From Sphingomonadales bacterium (GTDB taxonomy: Bacteria; Pseudomonadota; Alphaproteobacteria; Sphingomonadales; Sphingomonadaceae): DNA of 52,098 bases. Of this stretch, positions 7,762 through 16,037 are shown piece by piece. The translations under genes and the position numbers were made by a program. The notes under the pieces are model-generated. The model was not told the origin of the DNA, made no database searches, and worked only from the letters and a program-made list of their open reading frames with translations. The DNA is taken from contig CANIRZ010000009.1 of the NCBI GenBank assembly GCA_947470185.1, positions 1-52,098 on the forward strand. Reading direction: 5' to 3'. Position 1 is the first letter of the stretch. Each line of letters begins with the position of its first letter.

Positions 7762-9108
7762 ATGTCCGTCAATCTTGCGAATTGGATCGCTGAGCACAAA
7801 ATCGATGAGGTTGAGTGCATTGTGCCTGACATAAACGGGGTGCAGCGGGGCAAGGTTTTACCGGCCAAAAAATTCCTATCGTCGGTCCGTGACAAATCGC
7901 TGCGCATTCCGGGTAGTGTTTTTATCTGTACCATTGATGGCCATTACCCCGAGGATATTGCTGATATCTGGGACAAGGACCCGGACAAAATCCTGATTGC
8001 CGACCCCGATACGATTTGCGTCGCCCCGGGTTTTAAATCGCCCACGGCCTTTGTCATTGCCGATGTTCTTCATGGCGATGGCACCGAGGTGGAAATCGCA
8101 CCGCGCACAATATTGAAAAAAGTATTGAACATGTATGCGGAACGCGGGTGGAAACCGATTATGGCGCCTGAGGTTGAATTTTACCTTGTTAGCCAAAATG
8201 TGGACCCTGACTTTCCTTTGGTGCCGCCAACGGGCTCAAGCGGGCGTGCGGAGACGGCAAGCCAGCCTTATGGGCTGGAGGCGATGAACGAATATGAGGA
8301 TATCATTGACCACATCTATGATGACTGTGAGTTGATGGGGCTGGATATCGATACGATGATCCACGAAATGGGCGCGGCCCAGCTTGAAGTGAACTTTGTC
8401 CATGGGGACCCGCTGAAGCTTGCGGATCAAGTGTTTCTTTTTAAGCGCACCGTTCGCGCGGTCGCCAAGCAGCATGGGGTCTATGCGACCTTCATGGCGA
8501 ACCCTATGGCCGGGCAGCCGGGCAGCGCAATGCATATTCACCAGTCGGTGGTTGATGCCGAAACCGGCAGAAACCTGTTCTCCAACGCCAATGGCAAGGA
8601 CAGTGCGCTGTTCCGCAGTTACATTGCTGGTCTTGTAAAGTTCATGCCGCAGATATCGCCGCTCTGGGCGCCCAATGTGAACAGCTTCCGCCGGATGCGG
8701 CCAGACAGTGCCGCGCCAATCAATGTGCAATGGGGCGAAGACAACCGAAGCTGCGGTTTCCGCGTGCCGATTTCGGACAAGGCCAACCGGCGCGTCGAAA
8801 ACCGTCTGCCGGGGGCGGACTCCAACCCCTATCTCGCGATGGCCGCTTCTTTGGTCTGCGGCTATATTGGCATGGTGGAACGGATGGTACCAGCCAAGGC
8901 AATCACCGGCAGCGCCTATAACCGCGCTCGCACTTTGCCCCGCACGTTGGAGGCCGCATTGGACCGGTTCAGCGCCTGTAAGCCCGTACGCAATCTGCTT
9001 GGCGAAGAGTTTTTTGACATCTTCTATGCCGTTAAGGACTATGAATTGTTCAATTATCAGTCCGTCGTCTCAAGCTGGGAGCGCGAGCATTTGTTGCTGC
9101 GCGTGTGA
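7762..9108 (+). CDS. Glutamine synthetase-family ligase, probable gamma-glutamylpolyamine synthetase (PuuA-like)
   Basis: 448 aa. Family features of GS-type ligases are present: an N-terminal beta-grasp part (VPDINGVQRGKVLPAKKF), the metal-binding APEVEFYL (about 134-141), HEMGAAQLEVNF, the ATP/His region GSAMHIHQSV, NSFRRMRP and GADSNPYLAMAASL. The sequence is nearer to PuuA-type gamma-glutamyl-amine ligases than to GlnA, judged from the N terminus and the neighbours: an FAD amine oxidase overlaps its end and an aminotransferase follows. It probably glutamylates putrescine or another amine in the cytoplasm, using ATP and glutamate. GGTGA lies just before the ATG. The exact amine is unknown. 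Confidence 0.85.
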   Translation: MSVNLANWIAEHKIDEVECIVPDINGVQRGKVLPAKKFLSSVRDKSLRIPGSVFICTIDGHYPEDIADIWDKDPDKILIADPDTICVAPGFKSPTAFVIADVLHGDGTEVEIAPRTILKKVLNMYAERGWKPIMAPEVEFYLVSQNVDPDFPLVPPTGSSGRAETASQPYGLEAMNEYEDIIDHIYDDCELMGLDIDTMIHEMGAAQLEVNFVHGDPLKLADQVFLFKRTVRAVAKQHGVYATFMANPMAGQPGSAMHIHQSVVDAETGRNLFSNANGKDSALFRSYIAGLVKFMPQISPLWAPNVNSFRRMRPDSAAPINVQWGEDNRSCGFRVPISDKANRRVENRLPGADSNPYLAMAASLVCGYIGMVERMVPAKAITGSAYNRARTLPRTLEAALDRFSACKPVRNLLGEEFFDIFYAVKDYELFNYQSVVSSWEREHLLLRV

Positions 9109-10409
9109 GTATGCTCCCCGCGACTGGCGATCCGCTGTTTGACCAAAGCTATTATCGTGCGACCGCAATGGCGGCACCGCAATATGAAACCTTATCGGGC
9201 GACCATCATGCTGATTTGGTTGTCATAGGCGCTGGCTATACCGGGCTGACAGCTGCTCTACGCGCTGCTGAATTGGGGATGAAGGTTATCGTCCTTGAAG
9301 AATATTTTCCCGGTTTTGGCGCATCGGGTCGCAATGGCGGGCAACTGATCCCCGGCTGGCGCTGGGACGCACGGACGCTGGTTAAGGCATTTGGCAAGGA
9401 ACGTGGCAAAGCTATTTTTGATTTATCCTTGAATGCGCGTGACCGCGTCATGGCTCGGGTGGCACATCATGATATCGCCTGCGACCTGAAGCCCGGCCAC
9501 GCAACAATGGCGTGGAACCCGTCGCATTATCGCGATCTGGCCGATGAAGCCGAATGCCTTGCCCGCGACATGGATTATTCCGACGTGGACTTGCTTTCAC
9601 CCGACGCGGGCCGCAGCGTAGTGAATAGTGCGCTTTATCATGGTGGCATGGTGGACAAAAGGGGCGGTCATTTTCACCCGCTGAATTATGCGCTTGGGCT
9701 GGCACAGGCTGCAACCGATGCGGGTGTCAAAATCTTTGCCAATACGCGCGTGATCGGTGTCACAGAGCAGAAAGATAAAGTGCGTGCCGGGGTTGAGGGT
9801 GGCAATGTCTGTGCCAAGCAAGCCATGCTTGCGACAGATACGAAGACCGGGAGTGTGCACCGGCACTTGGGCGGCTATGCGATGCCTATTCTTAATTACA
9901 ACATTGCTACACAACCGCTGGGCAAAGACCGGGCGAGGTCGCTTATTCCATCGGACATGGCGATTGCCGACACCCGCTTTGTCCTGAATTATTTCAGACT
10001 GTCAGCCGATAACCGTTTGATATTTGGCGGCGGGGAAAAATATCTGCCGTCTATGCCAGCCAGCGTTGATGCATTCGTCCGCAAGCACATGTTGCAGGTG
10101 TTCCCTGATCTGGAAGATGTGAAAATCGACTATCGGTGGGGCGGGGCTGTTGGCGTTAGCCGCAACCGCTTGCCGCATGTCGGGCGGACCGATGGCGGCA
10201 AAATCTGGTTCGCGCATGGCTTTTCGGGGCATGGTGCCTTGCTTACGATATTGGCGGGTGAGATTGTGGCTGAGGCGATGGCAGGAGACGCGGGCGCTTA
10301 TGCGCTGATGTCGAGCCTACCATCAAAGCCATTTCCCGGCGGCACCTTGCTGCGCTGGCCTCTACATGTGGCAGGTATGCTGTATTACGCAATGCGGGAC
10401 CGGCTATGA
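9105..10409 (+). CDS. FAD-dependent amine oxidoreductase, PuuB/DadA-like
   Basis: 434 aa. The dinucleotide-binding motif VVIGAGYTGLTAALRAAELG and the diagnostic GFGASGRNGGQL (about 68-79) mark a DAO-family flavoenzyme of the gamma-glutamylputrescine oxidase type. A C-terminal HGFSGHGALL segment closes the FAD site. It would oxidise the gamma-glutamyl-amine made by the upstream ligase to the aldehyde, releasing ammonia or H2O2 (inferred from the Puu pathway). The GTG at 9105 overlaps the ligase stop; an ATG two codons later (9111) is equally possible. The gene overlaps the aminotransferase by ATGA, so translation is probably coupled. Confidence 0.85.
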   Translation: MSMLPATGDPLFDQSYYRATAMAAPQYETLSGDHHADLVVIGAGYTGLTAALRAAELGMKVIVLEEYFPGFGASGRNGGQLIPGWRWDARTLVKAFGKERGKAIFDLSLNARDRVMARVAHHDIACDLKPGHATMAWNPSHYRDLADEAECLARDMDYSDVDLLSPDAGRSVVNSALYHGGMVDKRGGHFHPLNYALGLAQAATDAGVKIFANTRVIGVTEQKDKVRAGVEGGNVCAKQAMLATDTKTGSVHRHLGGYAMPILNYNIATQPLGKDRARSLIPSDMAIADTRFVLNYFRLSADNRLIFGGGEKYLPSMPASVDAFVRKHMLQVFPDLEDVKIDYRWGGAVGVSRNRLPHVGRTDGGKIWFAHGFSGHGALLTILAGEIVAEAMAGDAGAYALMSSLPSKPFPGGTLLRWPLHVAGMLYYAMRDRL

Positions 10410-11749
10410 TCAATCGTCAAGCCATACACCAGATGCGCGAACGTGAAATTGCACGGTTTATTGCAGCGAACCCAAAGTCCAAGGCGCATGCCAAAAGCGC
10501 TCAGGGATGGTTTCAGGGCGTCCCTTTCCATTGGATACTCGATTGGTCCAGCCCTTTCCCAATCGTCGCTCAGGAGGCTTCTGGAGCGACCCTGACGAGT
10601 ATCGACGGGCAGGTCTTTGATGACTTTTGTCTTGGCGATACCGCGAGCATGTTTGGTCATTCGCCTGCACCGCTTGCCAAGGCCATAAAAGCGCAAGCAG
10701 GGCAGGGCTTAAGCTACATGTTGCCGACCGCAAAGGGCGCAGAGCTTGGGTCTATGCTCGCCGACATGTTCGGACTGCCGCAATGGCAAGTGACTACGAC
10801 AGCAAGCGAAGCGAACCGTGCCGTCATTCGCTGGTGTCGCGGGATTACTGGGCGCGACAAGATTTTGATCTTCAACGGCTGCTATCATGGCGCGGTCGAT
10901 GATGTGTTCGTCGACTTGCGCGATGGCCGTGCAGTGAACCGGCCAAGCCTGATCGGGCAAGTGCAAGATTTGTTGCCGACGACGGTTGCAATCGAATTTA
11001 ACGATGTGGACGCGCTCGCCGCTGCTTTGCGCGGTGGCGACATTGCTTGCGTATTGGCCGAACCGTTGATGACCAATATCGGCATGGTGCGCGATGCACC
11101 GGAGTTTCTGAAGGAATTGCGCAGGCTGTGTGATGAAACCGGTACAATCCTGGTGTTTGACGAAACCCATACGATTTCCTCCGGCTATGGCGGGCACAGC
11201 AATATGCACGGCCCAAAGCCTGACATATTGGTGGTTGGCAAATCCATCGGCGGCGGCGTACCGTGCGCTGTCTATGGCTTTACAGATGAGATTGCCAAAC
11301 GGATGGCGGCGCTGAACGCGTCACGCCCAGCAGGGCATAGCGGAATTGGGACGACCTTATCGGCCAATGCGCTGGCGATTACGGCCATGCACGCTATGTT
11401 GGGGCAGGTCATTACCCGCGACGCTTATGCCCATATGCTCGCGATGGCAGACAGGCTGGTGGCGCAACTCAACGGCGTGATTGGCACCCAAGCGCTCGAC
11501 TGGCATGTCAGTCATGTTGGCGCGCGCGTCGAACTGGTCTGTTCCGCCATCCCGCCGCGCAATGGCAGTGAGGCCCGGGCGGTGATGGACCATGCACTCG
11601 AAAGCACTATCCATCTATATCTCGCCAACCGCGGGATCTTGCTTGCGCCTTTCCACAATATGATGCTGGTCAGTCCGGTGACGCAAGCGGCGCAAGTCGA
11701 CCGCCTTGCGGCAGAGTTGAACTCTGCGCTGACTGAGCTATTAGCATAA
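10406..11749 (+). CDS. Class III (PLP-dependent) aminotransferase
   Basis: 447 aa, fold type I aminotransferase related to glutamate-1-semialdehyde aminomutase and omega-amino acid transaminases. Visible are the cofactor-binding stretch (TTTASEANRAVIRWCRGITG), the PLP-pyridine Asp in VFDETHTISSGYGG and the Schiff-base Lys in LVVGKSIGGGVP. It starts in an ATGA overlap with the FAD oxidase, so it belongs to the same operon. A role in moving the amino group of the amine or of GABA to 2-oxoglutarate or pyruvate is likely from context, but the substrate cannot be read from sequence. A heme-type GSA aminomutase is unlikely, given the operon. Confidence 0.85.
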   Translation: MINRQAIHQMREREIARFIAANPKSKAHAKSAQGWFQGVPFHWILDWSSPFPIVAQEASGATLTSIDGQVFDDFCLGDTASMFGHSPAPLAKAIKAQAGQGLSYMLPTAKGAELGSMLADMFGLPQWQVTTTASEANRAVIRWCRGITGRDKILIFNGCYHGAVDDVFVDLRDGRAVNRPSLIGQVQDLLPTTVAIEFNDVDALAAALRGGDIACVLAEPLMTNIGMVRDAPEFLKELRRLCDETGTILVFDETHTISSGYGGHSNMHGPKPDILVVGKSIGGGVPCAVYGFTDEIAKRMAALNASRPAGHSGIGTTLSANALAITAMHAMLGQVITRDAYAHMLAMADRLVAQLNGVIGTQALDWHVSHVGARVELVCSAIPPRNGSEARAVMDHALESTIHLYLANRGILLAPFHNMMLVSPVTQAAQVDRLAAELNSALTELLA

Positions 11750-11777
11750 GAAAATCAGGACTTGCGAAAGTATCATC

Positions 11778-13181
11778 ATGACAATCAAGCGGGCAAAATC
11801 ATCAGCGATCATTGCGCCACGGAGCGAAGCGGAGGCCTTTTTTGCGGCATATCCCGACATCGATTCCGTTGAGATGATCTATACCGATTTTGGCGGCGTG
11901 CCGCGGGGAAAGCGGCTGCGTCAGCATGAGGTTTTGTCAGTCTATGAAATTGGACGGTTTTTCCCTGGTTCCATTGCTGTTGTCGATATCACTGGGCAAG
12001 ACACCGTCGAAACGGGATTGGTATGGGAAGATGGCGACGCCGACCGTTCGATGAAGCCAATCCCCGGCACACTTGTGCGCACACCATGGGCAGGCGACAA
12101 TGCCGCGCAATTCATGGTCGATTTTTATGAATTGGATGGCCAGCCACATGACCTTGATCCGCGCCATGTGCTTGGTCTTGTCGTTGACCGCTTTGCCGAA
12201 ATGGGGCTGACGCCGGCCTTGGCGGTTGAGTTGGAATTCTATTTGTTGGATCCAAAGCGCGCGCGTGACGGTTCCATCCGCCCAGCGCGGCCAGATTATA
12301 ATCGCGAAACGCCCCAGATGGTCGAAGTCTATGGCTTACGCGAACTAGATGATTTCCGACCCTTCTTCGACGAATTATACGAAACATGCGATATTCAAGG
12401 ATTGCCATTGGAATCCGCGATTTCGGAATTTGCACCCGGTCAGTGCGAGTTGACCTTGCGCTACAAGCCCGACGTGCTGCGGGCGTGCGACGATGCCATC
12501 ATGTATAAGCGTGTGGTCAAGGCAGTGGCACAAGCACATGGTCTTGAGGCGACTTTCATGGCGAAGCCATTTGCCGAACAAGCCGGCTCAGGGATGCATA
12601 TTCACGTCTCGATGAACGATGCCGAAGGACTCAACCTATTTGCCTCCGACGATCCCGAAGGGACAGCGATGTTGCGTCACGCCATTGGTGGCATGATCGC
12701 GAGTGTTGGCGACTGCTTTGCGCTCTTTGCGCCACATGCCAACAGCTACCGCCGTTTCAAGGCGAACAGCTACGCGCCGGTCGCACCGACATGGGGCGTC
12801 AACAACCGTACCGTTTCCTTCCGCATCCCCGCTGGTCCGGCATCAAGCCGCCATGTTGAACATCGCGCCTGTGGTGCGGATGCAAACCCATATCTTGCGG
12901 TCGCTGGCGTATTGTCCGGTATTCACCACGGCATCACGCATCAGGTCGATCCAGGCCCAGCGGTCGTTGGCAATGGCTATGACCGGGATGGATCAGGCGA
13001 TGACAAGCCGCCAAGCAACTGGTTTGCCGCAGTCGACCGCTTTCACGGTTCCAAATTGCTGCGTGAATATCTCGGCGACCGTTTTGTCGACATGTTTACG
13101 ATCGTAAAGCGCGTCGAACAGGATCGCTATTTCGGCCACGTGCCGAGCATCGATTATGACTGGTATTTGCGCAACGCTTAA
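11778..13181 (+). CDS. Second glutamine synthetase-family ligase (PuuA-like paralog)
   Basis: 467 aa, a diverged paralog of the ligase at 7762. It has the same landmarks: TDFGGVPRGKRLRQHEV near the N terminus, AVELEFYLLD (metal Glu), SEFAPGQCELTL, GSGMHIHVSM, NSYRRFKANSY and GADANPYLAVAG. The gap from the aminotransferase stop is only 28 bp, which suggests the same transcript. Two ligases in one cluster could act on different amines (for example putrescine and spermidine or ethanolamine) or form mixed rings; both are inference. It ends 2 bp before the convergent PilZ gene, leaving no room for a terminator. Confidence 0.83.
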   Translation: MTIKRAKSSAIIAPRSEAEAFFAAYPDIDSVEMIYTDFGGVPRGKRLRQHEVLSVYEIGRFFPGSIAVVDITGQDTVETGLVWEDGDADRSMKPIPGTLVRTPWAGDNAAQFMVDFYELDGQPHDLDPRHVLGLVVDRFAEMGLTPALAVELEFYLLDPKRARDGSIRPARPDYNRETPQMVEVYGLRELDDFRPFFDELYETCDIQGLPLESAISEFAPGQCELTLRYKPDVLRACDDAIMYKRVVKAVAQAHGLEATFMAKPFAEQAGSGMHIHVSMNDAEGLNLFASDDPEGTAMLRHAIGGMIASVGDCFALFAPHANSYRRFKANSYAPVAPTWGVNNRTVSFRIPAGPASSRHVEHRACGADANPYLAVAGVLSGIHHGITHQVDPGPAVVGNGYDRDGSGDDKPPSNWFAAVDRFHGSKLLREYLGDRFVDMFTIVKRVEQDRYFGHVPSIDYDWYLRNA

Positions 13182-13183
13182 GC

Positions 13184-13525
13184 CTAAGCAGGAAACCGCG
13201 TTAATATGTTTTGAAGCGCGGCGGGGTTCAGCATAGTGCTGAATGCGCACCCGACAATATTGCAGTCGTTCCAAATGACCTTGGCCTGAATCGCCATAAG
13301 GCCGGGAAGAGTTAGCCGCACTTGTGTGCCCGCGGCCATCCCCGTCAGCGCCTCACAAGCGACACCGGAAAGCGACAGATTTCGGACAATGACGGAGTAT
13401 CCCGATGAACCCGAAGGACGCACGATAGCAGGGATTTTAACGCAAACGCGCGGGGCACTGCGATCTTCGCGCGCTGCGTCTTCGTATCGTTTACATTTTA
13501 TGGTCCTCAATGACGCGCTGTTCAT
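13184..13525 (-). CDS. PilZ domain protein, predicted c-di-GMP binder
   Basis: 113 aa, a single PilZ domain. The c-di-GMP-binding pattern is present as Arg22-SAP-Arg26 (RxxxR) and Asn49-L-Ser51-LS-Gly54 ([D/N]xSxxG), followed by the typical beta strands (VRLTLPGL, AKVIWNDCNIVGCAF). Single-domain PilZ proteins act as c-di-GMP effectors on motility, polysaccharide synthesis or other partners. The partner is unknown. The GGDEF-EAL protein at 43009 in this window could feed into the same second-messenger pool. Confidence 0.88.
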   Translation of the reverse strand: MNSASLRTIKCKRYEDAAREDRSAPRVCVKIPAIVRPSGSSGYSVIVRNLSLSGVACEALTGMAAGTQVRLTLPGLMAIQAKVIWNDCNIVGCAFSTMLNPAALQNILTRFPA

Positions 13526-13660
13526 GACCGTTTATTCATGTGTGACGGATGGCTGCTAACGAATCAGGGTGAATTTAATATTTCGCATTGCGGTTAAAAT
13601 GGCGTTTATCGCTTTGTGTTCCTGCACTTGCATTTCGGCAACGTCGCGGCCATATGCGGC

Positions 13661-13756
13661 GTGGGAGTCGGATGGACGTGGCACTCGCCAACCTGGTCAG
13701 ATCCTGACGGAAGCAGCCACAACGAATTCGCTGCGGGTCATTCGGCTCCTACTTTT
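13661..13756 (+). ncRNA. ffs: Signal recognition particle RNA (small bacterial 4.5S type)
   Basis: A 92-nt hairpin RNA gene. The ends GTGGGAGTCGGATG (13661-13674) and CATTCGGCTCCTAC (13739-13752) pair over 14 bp with a few G-T pairs. In the apical part the conserved core GGTC-AGA-TCC-TGAC-GGA-AGCA-GCC (about 13694-13718) forms the Ffh-binding symmetric and asymmetric loops capped by a UGAC (URRC-type) tetraloop. TTTT follows at 13753-13756 as the terminator. It binds Ffh to target membrane proteins. Position just upstream of dnaX is common in bacteria. Confidence 0.9.
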
Positions 13757-13807
13757 CCCCGTGTTTCGGTTGAGAAGACTTCGACAAAGGTCGATGACCA
13801 TATTAAC

Positions 13808-15550
13808 ATGACCATAATGTCCGATTCCGATACCCCAGAACTCGCCGAACGCGACCCAGATATGCCTGATGATGCATTGGGGCTGGGTCTGGATTTGCCT
13901 GTAGTGGCTAAGCCCGCCGCCGCGCCCGTGGCGACTGGCGGAGCGGCATACCGTGTTTTGGCGCGCAAATATCGGCCACAGACATTTGCGGAACTCATTG
14001 GGCAGGACGCTATGGTCCAAACCTTGGGTAACGCCATAAAGCGTGACCGCCTGGCACATGCATTCCTGATGACTGGCGTGCGCGGGGTCGGGAAAACCTC
14101 AACCGCGCGATTGATTGCCAAGGCGTTGAACTGCATTGGAATTGACGGGCAGGGCGGCCCTACTATTAACCCGTGCGGGGCTTGCGAGCCTTGCGTTGCA
14201 ATCGCGGAGGGTCGGCATATCGACGTCATCGAAATGGATGCCGCAAGCCACACCGGCGTTGACGATGTGCGGGAGATTATTGAGGCTGTGCGTTACTCTG
14301 CCGTGTCGGCACGCTACAAAATCTACATTATCGACGAAGTCCACATGCTGTCCAAAAACGCATTTAATGCGCTGCTGAAGACGCTTGAAGAACCGCCGGG
14401 GCATGTAAAGTTTCTGTTCGCAACGACAGAAGTCAACAAGGTTCCGATCACAGTCCTGTCGCGGTGTCAGCGTTTTGATCTGAAAAGGATACCCACCGAA
14501 AAGCTTTCGGCGCATTTCGCTGAAATCTCCGCCAAGGAAGCCGTAGAAGCTGAAACCGAGGCGCTGACTTTAATTGCGCAAGCCGCCGAGGGCTCTGTTC
14601 GCGACGGTCTGTCGATCCTTGATCAAGCCATTGCCCATGCCGATATGGAGGGTGATGGAAAAGTCACCGCGGCGCAGGTGCGCGACATGTTGGGCCTGTC
14701 CGATCGTGGCGCGATCCGCCGTCTCTTTGGCCTAATCCTCATGGGCGATGCGCAGGCCATGCTGGCGGAGGCAAAGAACCAATATAATCTTGGTGTTGAG
14801 CCGCTGGCGATGTTTGCTGGACTGTTGTCCGAAGTTCATAGGCTGACACTCACGAAGGTTGGCGCGCCACGCGATGGAGCGCTGGATGCCGAAGCGAATG
14901 CTGTGGTTGAGGATCATGCCGACCGTTTATCGTTCCCGGTTCTGCATCGCCTTTGGCAATTGTTGTTAAAAGGGCAGGAGGAAGTCGCGCGTGCATCGGT
15001 GCCACTAGATGCGGCCGACATGGCCCTGTTGCGCGTGATCCATGCCGCAACGCTGCCGGACCCTGGTGAGCTTGCCAAGATGATTGGTGAGGGGGCGTTC
15101 ACGGCGGCAATACCTGCTTCTGCGTCCACTGCGCCTGATGCCCCGGCCTCCGCTTCAGTGCAGTCATTGATGCCTGCGACGTTTAAAGCGCTTTTGGATC
15201 GTCTGGCGCGTGACGGGTTTGTAAGCCTTGAAATGACGTTACGCGATGTTGTCCGTCTGGTCGAATATGCGCCGCCTATGTTGGCATATCAATTGGCGGG
15301 GCCCGTTGCGCCGACGTTTGTTTCAGAACTGCGAGATGCTCTGGCGAAGGTTACGGGCACGCGCTGGGACGTAGAAGAGCGCGCGGGTGATGCCCAGCCA
15401 AGCCTGTTGGAGCAGGAGCAAGCTGACGCCGAGGCTGATAAACGCATTATAATGGAGTCACCTTTGGTCAAAGCGGCGTTTGCGGCGTTTCCCGAGGCGG
15501 AGCTGCTCGACAGCGACGATAATGTTATGAAATGGAGTAAGAGCGCGTGA
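13808..15550 (+). CDS. dnaX: DNA polymerase III subunit gamma/tau
   Basis: 580 aa from the ATG at 13808 (a second ATG at 13817 is also possible). It is the clamp-loader ATPase of the replisome. The conserved start YRVLARKYRPQTFAELIGQD, Walker A GVRGVGKTS, four zinc-binding Cys (ALNC, NPCGACEPC), Walker B YIIDEVHMLS and sensor region EEPPGHVKFLFATTE are all visible. An N-terminal acidic, Ala/Pro extension of about 45 residues precedes the ATPase core. Longer open frame upstream overlaps the SRP RNA gene and is rejected. I saw no obvious frameshift signal for a separate gamma form, though this was not tested systematically. The ybaB gene overlaps its stop. Confidence 0.95.
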   Translation: MTIMSDSDTPELAERDPDMPDDALGLGLDLPVVAKPAAAPVATGGAAYRVLARKYRPQTFAELIGQDAMVQTLGNAIKRDRLAHAFLMTGVRGVGKTSTARLIAKALNCIGIDGQGGPTINPCGACEPCVAIAEGRHIDVIEMDAASHTGVDDVREIIEAVRYSAVSARYKIYIIDEVHMLSKNAFNALLKTLEEPPGHVKFLFATTEVNKVPITVLSRCQRFDLKRIPTEKLSAHFAEISAKEAVEAETEALTLIAQAAEGSVRDGLSILDQAIAHADMEGDGKVTAAQVRDMLGLSDRGAIRRLFGLILMGDAQAMLAEAKNQYNLGVEPLAMFAGLLSEVHRLTLTKVGAPRDGALDAEANAVVEDHADRLSFPVLHRLWQLLLKGQEEVARASVPLDAADMALLRVIHAATLPDPGELAKMIGEGAFTAAIPASASTAPDAPASASVQSLMPATFKALLDRLARDGFVSLEMTLRDVVRLVEYAPPMLAYQLAGPVAPTFVSELRDALAKVTGTRWDVEERAGDAQPSLLEQEQADAEADKRIIMESPLVKAAFAAFPEAELLDSDDNVMKWSKSA

Positions 15551-15882
15551 AAAGCATGGAAGAGATGATCAAGGCCGCGCAAGAGGCTGCCCAGAATATC
15601 CAGCAACAGATGGAGCAAGCGCAGGCAACGCTGGATACGATCCGGGTTGAGGGCGTTTCTGGTGGCGGTCTGGTGAAGGTTAAGGCGACTGCAAAAGGCC
15701 GGATATTGAACGTTGAAATCGATGACAGCCTCATCGTGCCAGCCGACAAGGGCATGTTGGAAGACCTTATCACAGCCGCATTCAACGATGCTCGTGACAA
15801 GGCTGATGCCGCCAGCAATGCGGAAATGGGTAAGATGTCTAGCGGATTACCGCTGCCTTCAGGGTTCAAATTGCCATTTTAA
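15547..15882 (+). CDS. ybaB: YbaB/EbfC family nucleoid-associated protein
   Basis: 111 aa, a small DNA-binding protein with an N-terminal amphipathic helix (MEEMIKAAQEAAQNIQQQM), a central beta sheet (GVSGGGLVKVKATAKGRI) and a C-terminal helix and tail rich in Gly, Leu and Pro. It starts with GTG overlapping the dnaX stop (GTGA); an in-frame ATG at 15556 is an alternative. The dnaX-ybaB pairing is conserved across bacteria and suggests a replication- or recombination-linked role. recR, the usual third gene, is not here; lon follows instead. Confidence 0.93.
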   Translation: MKSMEEMIKAAQEAAQNIQQQMEQAQATLDTIRVEGVSGGGLVKVKATAKGRILNVEIDDSLIVPADKGMLEDLITAAFNDARDKADAASNAEMGKMSSGLPLPSGFKLPF

Positions 15883-15958
15883 TAAGGCGAATGGCTGTAG
15901 TGGCCGAGGTCCATTAAGGTTTTTCCCCAATTAAATGTGCCTAACCCGTGCACATGCA

Positions 15959-15985
15959 TTGAAAGCGTCCGCAAAGCCCTCATAT
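15959..15985 (+). promoter_or_regulatory. Candidate sigma-32 (RpoH) promoter of lon
   Basis: TTGAAA at 15959-15964 and CCTCATAT at 15978-15985 are separated by 13 bp, matching the heat-shock promoter pattern (CTTGAAA, 11-16 bp, CCCATAT). It lies 52 bp before the lon ATG. lon is a heat-shock gene in many proteobacteria, which supports the reading. Confidence 0.55.
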
Positions 15986-16037
15986 TGGGTTGGAACAGGC
16001 AGGTTGCCGTTTTGGGTGACCGCCAACTGGAGTATCT

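Noticed and set aside
13569-13811. Short plus-strand frame with a lipoprotein-like start before dnaX
   Set aside because: It covers the whole SRP RNA gene, whose structure is far better supported.
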